Origin: CAG-390 sp045531455
GTDB taxonomy: Bacteria; Bacillota; Clostridia; Oscillospirales; CAG-272
Assembly: GCA_045531455.1 (NCBI GenBank)
Contig: JAZSEA010000022.1
Span: forward strand, 1 to 32,350
Length of the DNA stretch: 32,350 nt
Direction: 5' to 3'
In this document: positions 8,503 through 16,015 of the stretch, piece by piece
How positions within the stretch are numbered: position 1 is the first letter of the stretch
Layout: each line of letters begins with the position of its first letter
Program-made: the position numbers and the translations under genes
Notes under the pieces: model-generated
What the model saw: the letters and a program-made list of their open reading frames with translations, nothing else
What the model was told of the DNA's origin: nothing
Database searches by the model: none

Positions 8503-8583
8503 AACTTCCTTCGCCGGTATTACCCGTATCAGGTTCAAAGGGTTCGGTCATAGACCGTCTCAGCCGCACGGCACCCCCGTATG
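8503..8583 (-). promoter_or_regulatory. TPP riboswitch (THI element)
   Basis: On the minus strand the conserved THI-box parts occur in order: GGGGGTGCC, GGCTGAGA, ACCCTTTGAACCTGAT, GGGTAATACC, then GCGAAGGAAG. A small hairpin CGGTC-tat-GACCG occupies the usual variable position between the pyrimidine-sensing CTGAGA segment and ACCC. It controls thiT. No clear sigma-A promoter was seen between it and the hairpins at 8615-8633. Confidence 0.97.
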
Positions 8584-8614
8584 GGATATTCAGTTTTTTC
8601 GGTGAAGAGGGGAA

Positions 8615-8720
8615 CGTTCCGCCCGAGGGGCGGAAGATAAGATTCGCTTGCGCGAAGTTAAGGTTCGCTTGCGCGAAGTTAAGTTTCGCTTGCGCGAAGT
8701 TAAGATTCCGCTACGCGGAA
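8615..8720. repeat. 21-bp hairpin repeats, left array
   Basis: Three near-identical 21-bp units carry the hairpin TTCGC-TTGC-GCGAA (8643-8656, 8664-8677, 8685-8698) separated by GTTAAG-type spacers. A variant hairpin TTCCGC-TAC-GCGGAA follows (8706-8720). On the minus strand the loop reads GCAA, a GNRA tetraloop. A further stem, TTCCGCCC-GAG-GGGCGGAA, lies at 8615-8633. The array ends 1 bp from the stop codon of the four-helix-bundle gene. The same unit appears inverted at 9118-9160. Confidence 0.85.
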
Positions 8721-8721
8721 G

Positions 8722-9075
8722 CTATTGTTTATTTTCTAATCTTCGGATAGAGGCGGAAAGCATTCTTCTGATGGCAATAGCATCACTTCGCATCGAAGAA
8801 TATTCTTTCTCAGTAATTGAGTGTGCGGTGAACAAAGATTCAAGCCAAAACTCCACTTCATTGATCTCTTTGAGAGCAATTCTCAATTTATACACGAAAT
8901 CTTTTGTTCCGTTAGCGTATCTGGCTTCGGCTATATTGGCACCTACCGAGGTTCCTGCGCGCAAAAGCTGATCAATCAGTTGGAATTCGACCTTTCGGTC
9001 TTTCAATACACGGCAACAAGCTATTACTCTATTGGAAAAAGCTTTAGATTTGTCACATAAAATGCTCGAAGACAT
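8722..9075 (-). CDS. Four-helix-bundle protein (23S rRNA intervening-sequence / S23 type)
   Basis: 117 aa, typical length for the family. It shows the pattern ILCDKSKAFSNRVIACCRVLK, then QLLRAGTSVGANIAEARYANGTKDFVYKLRIALKEINEVEFWLESL, and a C-terminal helix ending SIRRLENKQ. Family members are encoded in intervening sequences of 23S rRNA, as stand-alone genes, or as the accessory protein of diversity-generating retroelements; their biochemical role is poorly defined. Here there is no rRNA, reverse transcriptase or variable repeat nearby. The gene is tightly enclosed by two inverted arrays of 21-bp hairpin repeats, so it looks like a small cassette between the parvulin-like gene and thiT. The ATG follows a modest CGGAG ribosome site. 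Confidence 0.88.
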   Translation of the reverse strand: MSSSILCDKSKAFSNRVIACCRVLKDRKVEFQLIDQLLRAGTSVGANIAEARYANGTKDFVYKLRIALKEINEVEFWLESLFTAHSITEKEYSSMRSDAIAIRRMLSASIRRLENKQ

Positions 9076-9117
9076 TTTAAACTCCGATTATTTAATAAAA
9101 TCTGATACCTTTCAAAC

Positions 9118-9160
9118 TCGCCGCAAGGCGACATTAACTCGGCGCAAGCCGACATTAACT
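9118..9160. repeat. 21-bp hairpin repeats, right array
   Basis: Two 21-bp units: TCGCC-GCAA-GGCGA (9118-9131) and TCGGC-GCAA-GCCGA (9139-9152), each followed by CATTAACT. The stems of the two units differ by a paired C/G exchange, so base pairing is kept while the sequence changes; loop and spacer are constant. These are the left-array repeats in opposite orientation. They start 42 nt upstream of the four-helix gene and end 4 nt from the stop of the parvulin-like gene. Confidence 0.85.
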
Positions 9161-9164
9161 CAGA

Positions 9165-10352
9165 TCAATAATAATAGTTTGCTTGAACCGAGCTGAGCTT
9201 ATATTTCTTCAGCAGTTCTTCGTCTATCTTTACGTCAGCGGAGAATTTTTCGAGGCTTTCTGCAATGTATTCGAGGAAGAGGGGTTCCTTGAGGTAGCCC
9301 TCAAAGGTCATATAGTCGGCGGCTTCGGGATCCCAGAAGGAGAAGAAATCGGCATTCTCGCTCTTATCGTATGCGCCCTCGGCAAGCTCGAGCTTTTCTA
9401 CGATATGGAGGTTGTTTTCGGTCTCGATGAGCTTGATCTCGCCCACCTTCATATTCTGAAGCTCGGTATAGATCTTTTCAAGAGCCGAGTCTGTTCCGAG
9501 AGAGGAATCCTTGCTCATATAGATACCGCCCACGTACTTATCGTCGGTCGGGTTTTCGTCGTATTCCTTATTTACGTCCTGGAAGGATACGCCGTTTTTG
9601 ATCTTTGTCAGAGCATCAGCCGCACGCACGCGAGCCTCCTGCGTCTCCTCGGAGCTCATATCGCGGTACTCGGTATAGCCGTCGCTTCCGAGAACGGGAT
9701 TGCCCTCCTCATCGAGGACGGGGCACTCGTTGATGAAGATGCAGATCTGTCGCATACAAACGTAGTTTTTCTGATAATACTCTTCCTTGTCGATCTTGGT
9801 AACGCCGAGCGTTCCGCCCGTTCCGAAGAGGTATTCCTCAAGGAAATCGACCTTCTCGTCGATGAGGTAGAGCTCGCGGAGAAGCTTGCGGTTGATGCCG
9901 TACTTCTCGAGGATCGAGTTGAACTCCGACTTCGAGCCCGATGCGTAGGTCTCGCAGAGCTCGTCGATATAGGTGTCGATCTCGCTTACGGTCTCCTCGG
10001 GGAGAGTAAGATCGAACTGATCGAAGAGATAGAGCGCGCAGAGATAGGTCTTTGCGTTCTCATAAATGAAGGAGGACATTATCTCGTCGTATGTCTCGCC
10101 CGTCTCGGGGTCTCCAACGATGGGCCAGAACTGCTCGATATTGTCAAGATCGTAGGACTGGCAGACCGCGTCGCCGTAATAATGAACGAACTGCGCCTTG
10201 TAGCGCGAGAGCCAGAACTCGATCATATTAGCCGTGATCTCGGTTCCTCCGAGCTCCATAACCGTGGTTCCGAGCCCCGAGCAGGAAACAAACGAAATCA
10301 TCATCATAACTGCCGCCAGAATCAAAGCGGCGATCCTAATGCATTTTTTCAT
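9165..10352 (-). CDS. Parvulin-like peptidyl-prolyl isomerase lipoprotein (PrsA/SurA-like)
   Basis: 395 aa. A signal peptide with lipobox FVSC (Cys near residue 24) indicates an extracytoplasmic lipoprotein. An alpha-helical N-domain (about 30-190, with a SurA-like arrangement) is followed by a rotamase-like region, about 200-330, with VCMRQICIFI, KIKNGVSFQDVNKEYDENP, VGGIYMSKDSSLG and LQNMKVGEIKLIETENNLHIVEKLEL. The closing IVEKLEL strand and the order of elements match PpiC domains, though the catalytic core carries an insertion. Such proteins help fold secreted proteins. It follows mfd by 57 nt and has its own promoter at 10384-10412. The fold assignment is by eye. Confidence 0.75.
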   Translation of the reverse strand: MKKCIRIAALILAAVMMMISFVSCSGLGTTVMELGGTEITANMIEFWLSRYKAQFVHYYGDAVCQSYDLDNIEQFWPIVGDPETGETYDEIMSSFIYENAKTYLCALYLFDQFDLTLPEETVSEIDTYIDELCETYASGSKSEFNSILEKYGINRKLLRELYLIDEKVDFLEEYLFGTGGTLGVTKIDKEEYYQKNYVCMRQICIFINECPVLDEEGNPVLGSDGYTEYRDMSSEETQEARVRAADALTKIKNGVSFQDVNKEYDENPTDDKYVGGIYMSKDSSLGTDSALEKIYTELQNMKVGEIKLIETENNLHIVEKLELAEGAYDKSENADFFSFWDPEAADYMTFEGYLKEPLFLEYIAESLEKFSADVKIDEELLKKYKLSSVQANYYY

Positions 10353-10383
10353 TTTAATTATCCTTAAATTTGTTATTGTAAAT

Positions 10384-10412
10384 ATTATACACTATTTTGT
10401 GGAATTTGTCTA
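10384..10412 (-). promoter_or_regulatory. Promoter for the parvulin-like gene
   Basis: Minus strand: TAGACA (10407-10412), 17-nt spacer, perfect TATAAT (10384-10389). The -35 overlaps the TAG stop codon of mfd (10410-10412), so the gene can be expressed independently of the pth-mfd transcript. Confidence 0.7.
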
Positions 10413-13400
10413 TCCCTTATTTCCCGATATTTTGAGATATTTTTTGAATATTTCGCAAAGAATCGCAAGAGGATCGTCATTCGGGCGCATTGTGAGCACG
10501 AGATAGGGCTCCTCCGCGATAACAACGCGCAAGCGTACCCCCGGCATATCCGAGATCTCCTGCCACACGTCGAGGTCGAATTCCTTCGGGCGGATATTCA
10601 CCTGCCTGCCCTCCTGAGTCAGCGAGACGATCTTGCATCTCTCGCCGAGAGCTCGCAAAAGCGCAACGTCAAGCAGGTAAAGGACGGGCTCTGGCGGCTC
10701 GCCGTAGCGGTCGGCAAGCTCCTCGTAAAGGTCCTCGGTATCCCTCTCGTTACGAACGTGCGCGATCTTTTTATAGAGCGACATTCTCTGCGACGCGCTT
10801 GCAACGTAAGAATCGGGAATATAGGCGTTGATATTGAGGCTGACGGTCGTATCGATCTTTTCCTCGACCTTCTCTCCCCTCTCCTCGAGGACTGCCTCGT
10901 TGAGCAGCTTGATATAAAGGTCGTAGCCGATCGCATCGAGATGACCGTGCTGCTCGGCACCGAGTACGTTGCCCGCGCCGCGGATCTCGAGGTCTCGCAG
11001 AGCGATCTGGAATCCCGCGCCGAATTCGGTATATTCGCGGACAGCTTCAAGTCTCTTTTCCGCGATCTCGGTCAGAGCGCGGCCGCGCGGGAAGGTGAAA
11101 TAGGCATAGGCGCGTCTCGGCGAACGTCCGACACGTCCGCGGAGCTGATGAAGCTGAGAGAGACCCATTCTGTGCGCATTCTCAACGATCAGGGTGTTCG
11201 CGTTCGGAACGTCAACGCCCGTCTCGATGATGGTGGTCGAAACAAGGACGTCGATTTCGCCCGTGATCATATCGCGCCAGATATCCTCAAGCTGCTCCTT
11301 ATCCATCTTTCCGTGCGCCACAACGACGTTCGCCTCGGGAAACACCTTTCTGATCCTGTCGGCGGTATAGCTGATGGTCTCGACGAAATTATAAAGGTAG
11401 AAGACCTGACCACCGCGTGAAAGCTCGCGGCGGATGGCGTCGTTTATGATGAGATCGTCGTGCTCGAGAACGTAGCTCTGAACCGGCTGACGGTCGCCCG
11501 GTGCCTCGTCGAGAAGCGAGATATCGCGGATTCCCGACATTGCCATATTCAGCGTTCGCGGAATGGGAGTTGCCGAGAGCGAGAGAACGTCGATGTTGCC
11601 GACCCTCTGCTTGATCTTCTCCTTCTGCGCGACGCCGAATCTCTGCTCCTCGTCAACGACGAGCAGACCGAGATCCTTGAATTTCACGTTCTGCGAAAGC
11701 AGACTGTGCGTTCCGATTATGAGGTCGATGTCGCCCTTCTCGAGATCGGCTATGATCTTCCTCTGCTCCTTCGGCTTGCGGAAACGCGAGAGCATTTCGA
11801 TATTGACGGGGAAAGCGCGCATACGGCTCTGCGCCGACTGATAATGCTGAAGTGCCAAGATCGTTGTCGGCACGAGCAGCGCGACCTGCTTGCCCGACAG
11901 GATCGCCTTATAGATCGCGCGGAACGCGACCTCGGTCTTGCCGTATCCGACGTCTCCGCAGAGCAGACGGTCCATCGGAACCGCCTTTTGCATATCCTGC
12001 TTGATATCCTCAGCCGCGTCGAGCTGTGCATCCGTCTCGTCAAACTCGAACGCCGCCTCGAAATCGCGCTGAAAATCGTCATCGGGGAAGAAGGCGAAGC
12101 CGGGTCTGCGTTGACGCTCGGCATAGAGCGCGATCAGCTCCTTTGCGATATCGCGCATAGTCGCCTTTGCGCGCGCCTTCGTCTTGCCCCACTCGGCGCT
12201 GCCGAATTTCGAGAGACGGAGCGTGCCGTCATCCGAATGTGCACCGATATATTTTGATACCTTATCGAGCTTTTCGACGGGCATAAAGAGCTTGTCACTG
12301 CCCGCGTACTGGATCGTGATATAATCGCGCGTTACGCCGTCGACCTCCATGGTAGTAAGTCCCATATACTGACCGATACCGTGCGCCTCGTGAACGACGT
12401 AATCGCCCTCGGAGAGGTCGGCGTAGGAGAGGATCTGCTGTGCGTTCGAGTCTCTCTTCGACCTTGACGCGCGTTTCTTTCTCTCCGCCCTTGAGCCCTC
12501 GTTCATCGTCAGCGAGATGATCGCGCATCTCGGCGATGGGAGCTCGAATGGAGAGGTCGGCGCGGACGAGATCACGAATGCCTCGCCGCGCGGAAGCTTT
12601 GAAAGCTCGGGAATTTCTTCATCATTTATATAATACGCCTTGATGCCCCAGCTGTCCGAGAGCATTCCCGCGTAATTCTTCGCCTTCGTCTCGTCGCCCG
12701 CCATAAGTATCATACGGTAGCCGCCCTTTGAAAGGCCCTCAAGCTCCTCTCGGAGAAGCTCGTCATTGTCCGAGGTCGAGAGCGCGTGCTTGGTTCTGAA
12801 GCCGAAAAGACCGCCGAGTGCCTTGCCCGAAAGTCCCTGAACGAGCGAATCGAGCATTATCGTCGTGTGCGACGCGGTAAAATTGTTCCATTTCTCGAGA
12901 GGTGCCAAAAATTCGGCGTACTTTGCCTCGAGCGAGCCCGATTCCACGATCGACTTGACCTGCTCCTCCGAGTGCCAGACCGCGCTCTTGAAGGCATCCT
13001 CCGCGGACGCCGCGGAGCGCATTATGCAGAGCGACATCGGCGAAAAATAGTCGGTCAAGGTCGTCTTTTCGGGGTAGATGAGCGAGATGTATTTATCGAG
13101 GAATCTGACCTCCGAGCCCGCCGTGAGCGCGAGGTCGATAGCCGAAGATTCGGCGTCAAGCGACTCGGAAAGATGCGCGTCCTTCGACTTTTTTCGCAGA
13201 TTCGCGATGGATTTCTTGATCGCGCGGAGCGATTCCTCATCCGCAACGAGCTCGCGTGCGGGAGGAACGAGGATGCTCTGCACGTTTTCGGTAACGCGCT
13301 GTGTTGCGACGTCGTAGAATCCCATTCGGTCGATCTCATCTCCGAAAAACTCGATTCTGACCGCGTTCGTCACGCCCGCGTAGGAATAGCAGATATCGAC

Positions 13401-13973
13401 GATCCCGCCGCGATGCGCGAACTGACCCGCGCCCTCAGCGAGAGACGAGCGCGCATAACCCGCGCTGACAAGTCTGCTTACAAGCTCGGCGGGCGAGATC
13501 TCGCTGTCCATTCCGACGCGGATGAGATTTTCCGCAAGCACTCCCTGCGGGATCGTATACGAGAGAGCCGCCTCGGGAGTTGTTGTCACAACGTCAAGCT
13601 CGCCGCGGCGAAGCGCGACAAGCAGAGAGAGCCTCGCTTGCTCAAACTCGCGCGAGGCTGAAATATTGTACATATTAAGATCGCGGTTCGGATAGAACGC
13701 CGTGCGCAGACCGAAGGCAGTCAGAGACTCGCGCATTCTCCGCGCGGTCTTCTCGTCGGGACAGAGCATCAGGACGGGGCATCCGCCCGGCATATCACGG
13801 ACGAGTGCCGCGCTGAGCGCGTCTCCCGCGCCCTCGCAGAGTCCCGAGACCACGATCGGCTTCGGGCGCGATCTTCTTTGCAGATCTACTGCATCGGTCA
13901 GCTGCTTGTATTCCGCGTCGCTTCTGATCGCGGAGAGTACAAGAGCCGAGCTTTTATTTGCTTTGGTTTCCAT
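10410..13973 (-). CDS. mfd: Transcription-repair coupling factor
   Basis: 1187 aa, close to the usual 1150-1180. Mfd removes RNA polymerase stalled at DNA damage and recruits UvrA. Domains in order: an N-terminal UvrB-homology region (about 1-350), the RNA-polymerase-interacting CarD-like domain (LSEGDYVVHEAHGIGQYMG, about 515-580), superfamily 2 translocase with Walker A GDVGYGKTEVA near 672 and the DEEQRFG Walker B box near 775, the SATPIPRTLNMAM motif, the relay region with QLRGRVGRSPRRAYAYF, and the C-terminal UvrA-masking domain. The ATG follows GGGAG. It starts 34 nt after pth, the standard Bacillota order, and is probably cotranscribed from the perfect promoter at 14740-14768. All key motifs appear intact. 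Confidence 0.98.
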   Translation of the reverse strand: METKANKSSALVLSAIRSDAEYKQLTDAVDLQRRSRPKPIVVSGLCEGAGDALSAALVRDMPGGCPVLMLCPDEKTARRMRESLTAFGLRTAFYPNRDLNMYNISASREFEQARLSLLVALRRGELDVVTTTPEAALSYTIPQGVLAENLIRVGMDSEISPAELVSRLVSAGYARSSLAEGAGQFAHRGGIVDICYSYAGVTNAVRIEFFGDEIDRMGFYDVATQRVTENVQSILVPPARELVADEESLRAIKKSIANLRKKSKDAHLSESLDAESSAIDLALTAGSEVRFLDKYISLIYPEKTTLTDYFSPMSLCIMRSAASAEDAFKSAVWHSEEQVKSIVESGSLEAKYAEFLAPLEKWNNFTASHTTIMLDSLVQGLSGKALGGLFGFRTKHALSTSDNDELLREELEGLSKGGYRMILMAGDETKAKNYAGMLSDSWGIKAYYINDEEIPELSKLPRGEAFVISSAPTSPFELPSPRCAIISLTMNEGSRAERKKRASRSKRDSNAQQILSYADLSEGDYVVHEAHGIGQYMGLTTMEVDGVTRDYITIQYAGSDKLFMPVEKLDKVSKYIGAHSDDGTLRLSKFGSAEWGKTKARAKATMRDIAKELIALYAERQRRPGFAFFPDDDFQRDFEAAFEFDETDAQLDAAEDIKQDMQKAVPMDRLLCGDVGYGKTEVAFRAIYKAILSGKQVALLVPTTILALQHYQSAQSRMRAFPVNIEMLSRFRKPKEQRKIIADLEKGDIDLIIGTHSLLSQNVKFKDLGLLVVDEEQRFGVAQKEKIKQRVGNIDVLSLSATPIPRTLNMAMSGIRDISLLDEAPGDRQPVQSYVLEHDDLIINDAIRRELSRGGQVFYLYNFVETISYTADRIRKVFPEANVVVAHGKMDKEQLEDIWRDMITGEIDVLVSTTIIETGVDVPNANTLIVENAHRMGLSQLHQLRGRVGRSPRRAYAYFTFPRGRALTEIAEKRLEAVREYTEFGAGFQIALRDLEIRGAGNVLGAEQHGHLDAIGYDLYIKLLNEAVLEERGEKVEEKIDTTVSLNINAYIPDSYVASASQRMSLYKKIAHVRNERDTEDLYEELADRYGEPPEPVLYLLDVALLRALGERCKIVSLTQEGRQVNIRPKEFDLDVWQEISDMPGVRLRVVIAEEPYLVLTMRPNDDPLAILCEIFKKYLKISGNKG

Positions 13974-14007
13974 TTATTCTCCCAAATGCTGATGGCAAAG
14001 GTCAGTT

Positions 14008-14655
14008 TTACAATTGACTATGCTTTGCGTTGCAGAGACGAACAGCCTCGTCGTGCTTGCCGCCGATATAGAGCTCGACGCACTCAGCCGCGATTCCCAT
14101 CAGCTTCTCGAGCTGCTTAAGCTCATCTTCGGTAAAGCGCGAGAGGACCCAATCGCTCAGCTCCATCTCGGGGTGCGGCTTCTTGCCTACACCGATGCGC
14201 AGGCGGGGGAAGTTATCAAAGCCCATAAGGTAGATGATACTGCGCAGACCGCGCTGACCGCCGTCCGATCCGCTGTCGCGCAGACGCATTCTGCCGATAT
14301 CGAGGTTGATATCGTCGGATATTACAAGTATATGCTCGGGCGCGATCTTATAAAACTGCGCCGCCTCGCGGACAGCCTCGCCAGAATTATTCATATAGGT
14401 CTGCGGGAGCATCATAAGCACGCCCTTACCCGCGATCTCGCACTCTGCCGTCAGAGCCTTGAAGCGCGAGCGGTCGCAAACGACGCCCTTCTTTCTCGCA
14501 AGAACGTCCATCGCCATAAATCCCGCGTTGTGACGCGTGGTCACGTAATCGCGTCCGGGATTGCCGAGTCCGACGACGAGCCACTCGATCGGTGCCTTCG
14601 CACGCGCCGTGTTTTCCTTTGAGATCTTTGCAAAAAGATCGAAAATATCTGCCAT
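14008..14655 (-). CDS. pth: Peptidyl-tRNA hydrolase
   Basis: 215 aa. It cleaves the ester bond of peptidyl-tRNA released from ribosomes, recycling tRNA. The frame is open upstream, but the ATG of MADIFDLFAKISKEN at 14655 has a strong AAAAGGAG ribosome site, so the upstream extension is rejected. Hallmarks: VVGLGNPGRDY, the catalytic-His motif TTRHNAGF, QTYMNNSGEAV and VISDDINLDIG. The usual GGHNG motif reads GGQRG, so the residues matching E. coli His113-Asn114 are Gln-Arg; this is a substrate-side position and variants occur, so activity is still likely. An extra segment of about 28 residues precedes the Pth fold. First gene of the pth-mfd operon. Confidence 0.96.
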   Translation of the reverse strand: MADIFDLFAKISKENTARAKAPIEWLVVGLGNPGRDYVTTRHNAGFMAMDVLARKKGVVCDRSRFKALTAECEIAGKGVLMMLPQTYMNNSGEAVREAAQFYKIAPEHILVISDDINLDIGRMRLRDSGSDGGQRGLRSIIYLMGFDNFPRLRIGVGKKPHPEMELSDWVLSRFTEDELKQLEKLMGIAAECVELYIGGKHDEAVRLCNAKHSQL

Positions 14656-14739
14656 TTTATCTCCTTTTCGTCCCGCGATTGCACGCAGAACGCCCCGCAG
14701 AGCGAAGCTCGGCGGGTTTTCTTTTCTGTCTATACATAT

Positions 14740-14768
14740 ATTATATCCTAAATTTGGCGGTTTGTCAA
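14740..14768 (-). promoter_or_regulatory. Consensus sigma-A promoter for pth-mfd
   Basis: Minus strand: TTGACA (14763-14768), 17-nt spacer, TATAAT (14740-14745), a perfect match in both boxes. The heptamer-bounded element begins only 4 bp upstream of the -35 box. Confidence 0.9.
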
Positions 14769-14772
14769 GATG

Positions 14773-15096
14773 AATGCAAAATGCAAAAGGCAAAATGCAA
14801 AATTGAGGTAGCTTTTCTCGCGTTGCTCGAAAAGCATACGGCAATAATTCTGTTCCATCTTAATAATCCTTTGATAGACTTAAACATATAACAAGTAAAT
14901 AGAAAAAATCGAGGTGTAATGGAGCAAAAGCTTCAAAACATCTCGATCTTTATTATACATTAATTATTTGTTCAGCAAAACCGTGGGTTGTAATGATACG
15001 ACGGATTATCAAGCAGATACAAAATTATTATCAATAATTTCCGAGCATTGCGAGGAAATTTTCCTTAATTCTGCATTTAGCATTTTGCATTTTGCA
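14773..15096. repeat. Heptamer-bounded inverted-repeat element, copy 1 (324 bp)
   Basis: Left tip: four 7-nt units AATGCAA, AATGCAA, AAGGCAA, AATGCAA (14773-14800). Right tip: TTCTGCA, TTTAGCA, TTTTGCA, TTTTGCA (15069-15096), the reverse complement class. Just inside each tip is a hairpin with an 11-nt loop: GCTTTTC/GAAAAGC around TCGCGTTGCTC (14811-14835) and AATTTCC/GGAAATT around GAGCATTGCGA (15036-15060). The A+T-rich interior holds a long nested hairpin (14908-14947: a 10-bp stem with one G-U pair, then GGAGC-AAAA-GCTTC). No ORF is supported. It fills the gap between the pth promoter and the stop codon of the gene at 15098. MITE-like by architecture. Confidence 0.8.
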
Positions 15097-15097
15097 T

Positions 15098-15532
15098 TTA
15101 ATTCTTCTTCCTCGGTATCAACGCTATCACAACAAGAATGATCGCCACGACGACGATGACGGCGATGATCGCGCCGAGGATGCCTCCGCCGTCATCCTCC
15201 ATCATACCGGTATCGGTGCCGTCGGGAGTTGAGGTTACCGATGGCGAATTCGTAACACTCGGGCGCGAGGTCGGCTCGGGCAGGAGCGTCATCGGTGTTC
15301 GGGTGGTGTCGTTGGGTGTAACCACGTCGTTCGTATCGACGTTTCCTCCCTCGGGCAGGGGCAGAGCCGAGGTTCCGTTCTCGTCGGGGATGATATCGCT
15401 CATTGCGGGCATACCCGTGCCCGTTGCCGCATATGCATTGATCGCCACGAACGCGAGCATCGAAAGCGCGATCGAGACAGCGGTCACGAGCGCGCCCGCA
15501 ACCGTCAGTATCCTTCCGGATCTTTCATTCAT
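15098..15532 (-). CDS. Small membrane-anchored protein, unknown function
   Basis: 144 aa. A long N-terminal hydrophobic segment (about 8-36, ending AINAYAATG) could be a signal peptide or anchor. It is followed by a low-complexity spacer of about 75 residues rich in Thr, Pro, Ser, Asp and Gly, an acidic DTGMMEDDGGG stretch, and a C-terminal membrane helix (about 116-139) ending IPRKKN. The predicted product is an extracytoplasmic linker held at the C-terminus and possibly at both ends. No family is recognised. An AAGGAAGG ribosome site precedes the ATG. It is divergent from the rpmG operon, and its stop codon is 1 bp from the repeat element at 14773-15096. No clear promoter was identified. 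Confidence 0.7.
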   Translation of the reverse strand: MNERSGRILTVAGALVTAVSIALSMLAFVAINAYAATGTGMPAMSDIIPDENGTSALPLPEGGNVDTNDVVTPNDTTRTPMTLLPEPTSRPSVTNSPSVTSTPDGTDTGMMEDDGGGILGAIIAVIVVVAIILVVIALIPRKKN

Positions 15533-15661
15533 GATAAATAACCTTCCTTTATATATACGTTCTTTTTGGGTTCTTCCCGTAATATTTTTACACGCGAGAG
15601 AAAAATTATGTATCCTCGCAAAAAAATATTCCTGAAACTAAAAAATATTTCAAAAAAACTA

Positions 15662-15690
15662 TTGACTTTTTTTGCGTTATGTTGTATAAT
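15662..15690 (+). promoter_or_regulatory. Sigma-A promoter for rpmG-secE-nusG-rplK-rplA
   Basis: TTGACT (15662-15667), 17-nt spacer, TATAAT (15685-15690). It is about 150 nt upstream of rpmG, with a structured leader between. Confidence 0.9.
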
Positions 15691-15697
15691 ATTTCTA

Positions 15698-15843
15698 CCT
15701 CTGTTGGCAGAGGCTCTTTTTTCGTGTGCTTTTTGCGCAAAAAAGAGACAAGGTCACACCACAACCCATCCTAGCCCTCGGAGGGAGGTACACCGACCGC
15801 GCCAAAAGCGGTCAAATAAACTATCATAGGAGGTGCCGACAAT
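15698..15843 (+). promoter_or_regulatory. Structured 5' leader with attenuator-like hairpins
   Basis: CCTCTG-ttgg-CAGAGG (15698-15713) followed by CTC and six T resembles an early terminator. The same U-tract, CTCTTTTTT (15714-15722), can instead pair with AAAAAAGAG (15739-15747), giving a competing hairpin. Further on, GACCGC/GCGGTC (about 15797-15815) forms another stem, the same stem sequence as the terminator after rplA, before the AGGAGG ribosome site of rpmG. It does not match a leader family I can name. The rest of 15533-15843 holds only the promoter and A+T-rich sequence. Confidence 0.5.
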
Positions 15844-16005
15844 ATGGCTAATGATTCCAGAGTCAAGGTTACTCTCGCATGCACCGAATGCAAGCAGAGA
15901 AACTACGACACAAAAAAGAACAAGAAGAATACGCCCGACAGACTTGAGCTGAAGAAGTATTGCAAATTCTGCCGTAAGCACACTCTTCACAGAGAAACCA
16001 AATAA
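15844..16005 (+). CDS. rpmG: 50S ribosomal protein L33
   Basis: 53 aa, a normal size for L33. It begins MANDSRVKVTLACTEC and ends HTLHRETK. Both zinc-knuckle pairs are present (CxxC at 13/16 and 40/43), so this is the zinc-binding form. A strong AGGAGG ribosome site lies 10 nt upstream. First gene of the rpmG-secE-nusG-rplK-rplA operon, 10 nt before secE. Confidence 0.97.
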   Translation: MANDSRVKVTLACTECKQRNYDTKKNKKNTPDRLELKKYCKFCRKHTLHRETK

Positions 16006-16015
16006 GGGGGTCGAC

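Noticed and set aside
8643..8720. CRISPR-like array
   Set aside because: Units are 21 bp, directly joined, themselves hairpins, with no variable 25-40-bp spacers and no cas genes.
8722..9075. Diversity-generating retroelement accessory (Avd) protein
   Set aside because: The protein fold fits, but there is no reverse transcriptase, template repeat or variable repeat in the window.
14656..14844. N-terminal extension of pth by 63 codons
   Set aside because: It would run through the perfect promoter and the heptamer repeats; the internal ATG has a strong ribosome site and matches the family start region.
15566..15829. 87-codon open frame across the rpmG promoter and leader
   Set aside because: It overlaps the -35, -10 and leader hairpins and has no coding character.
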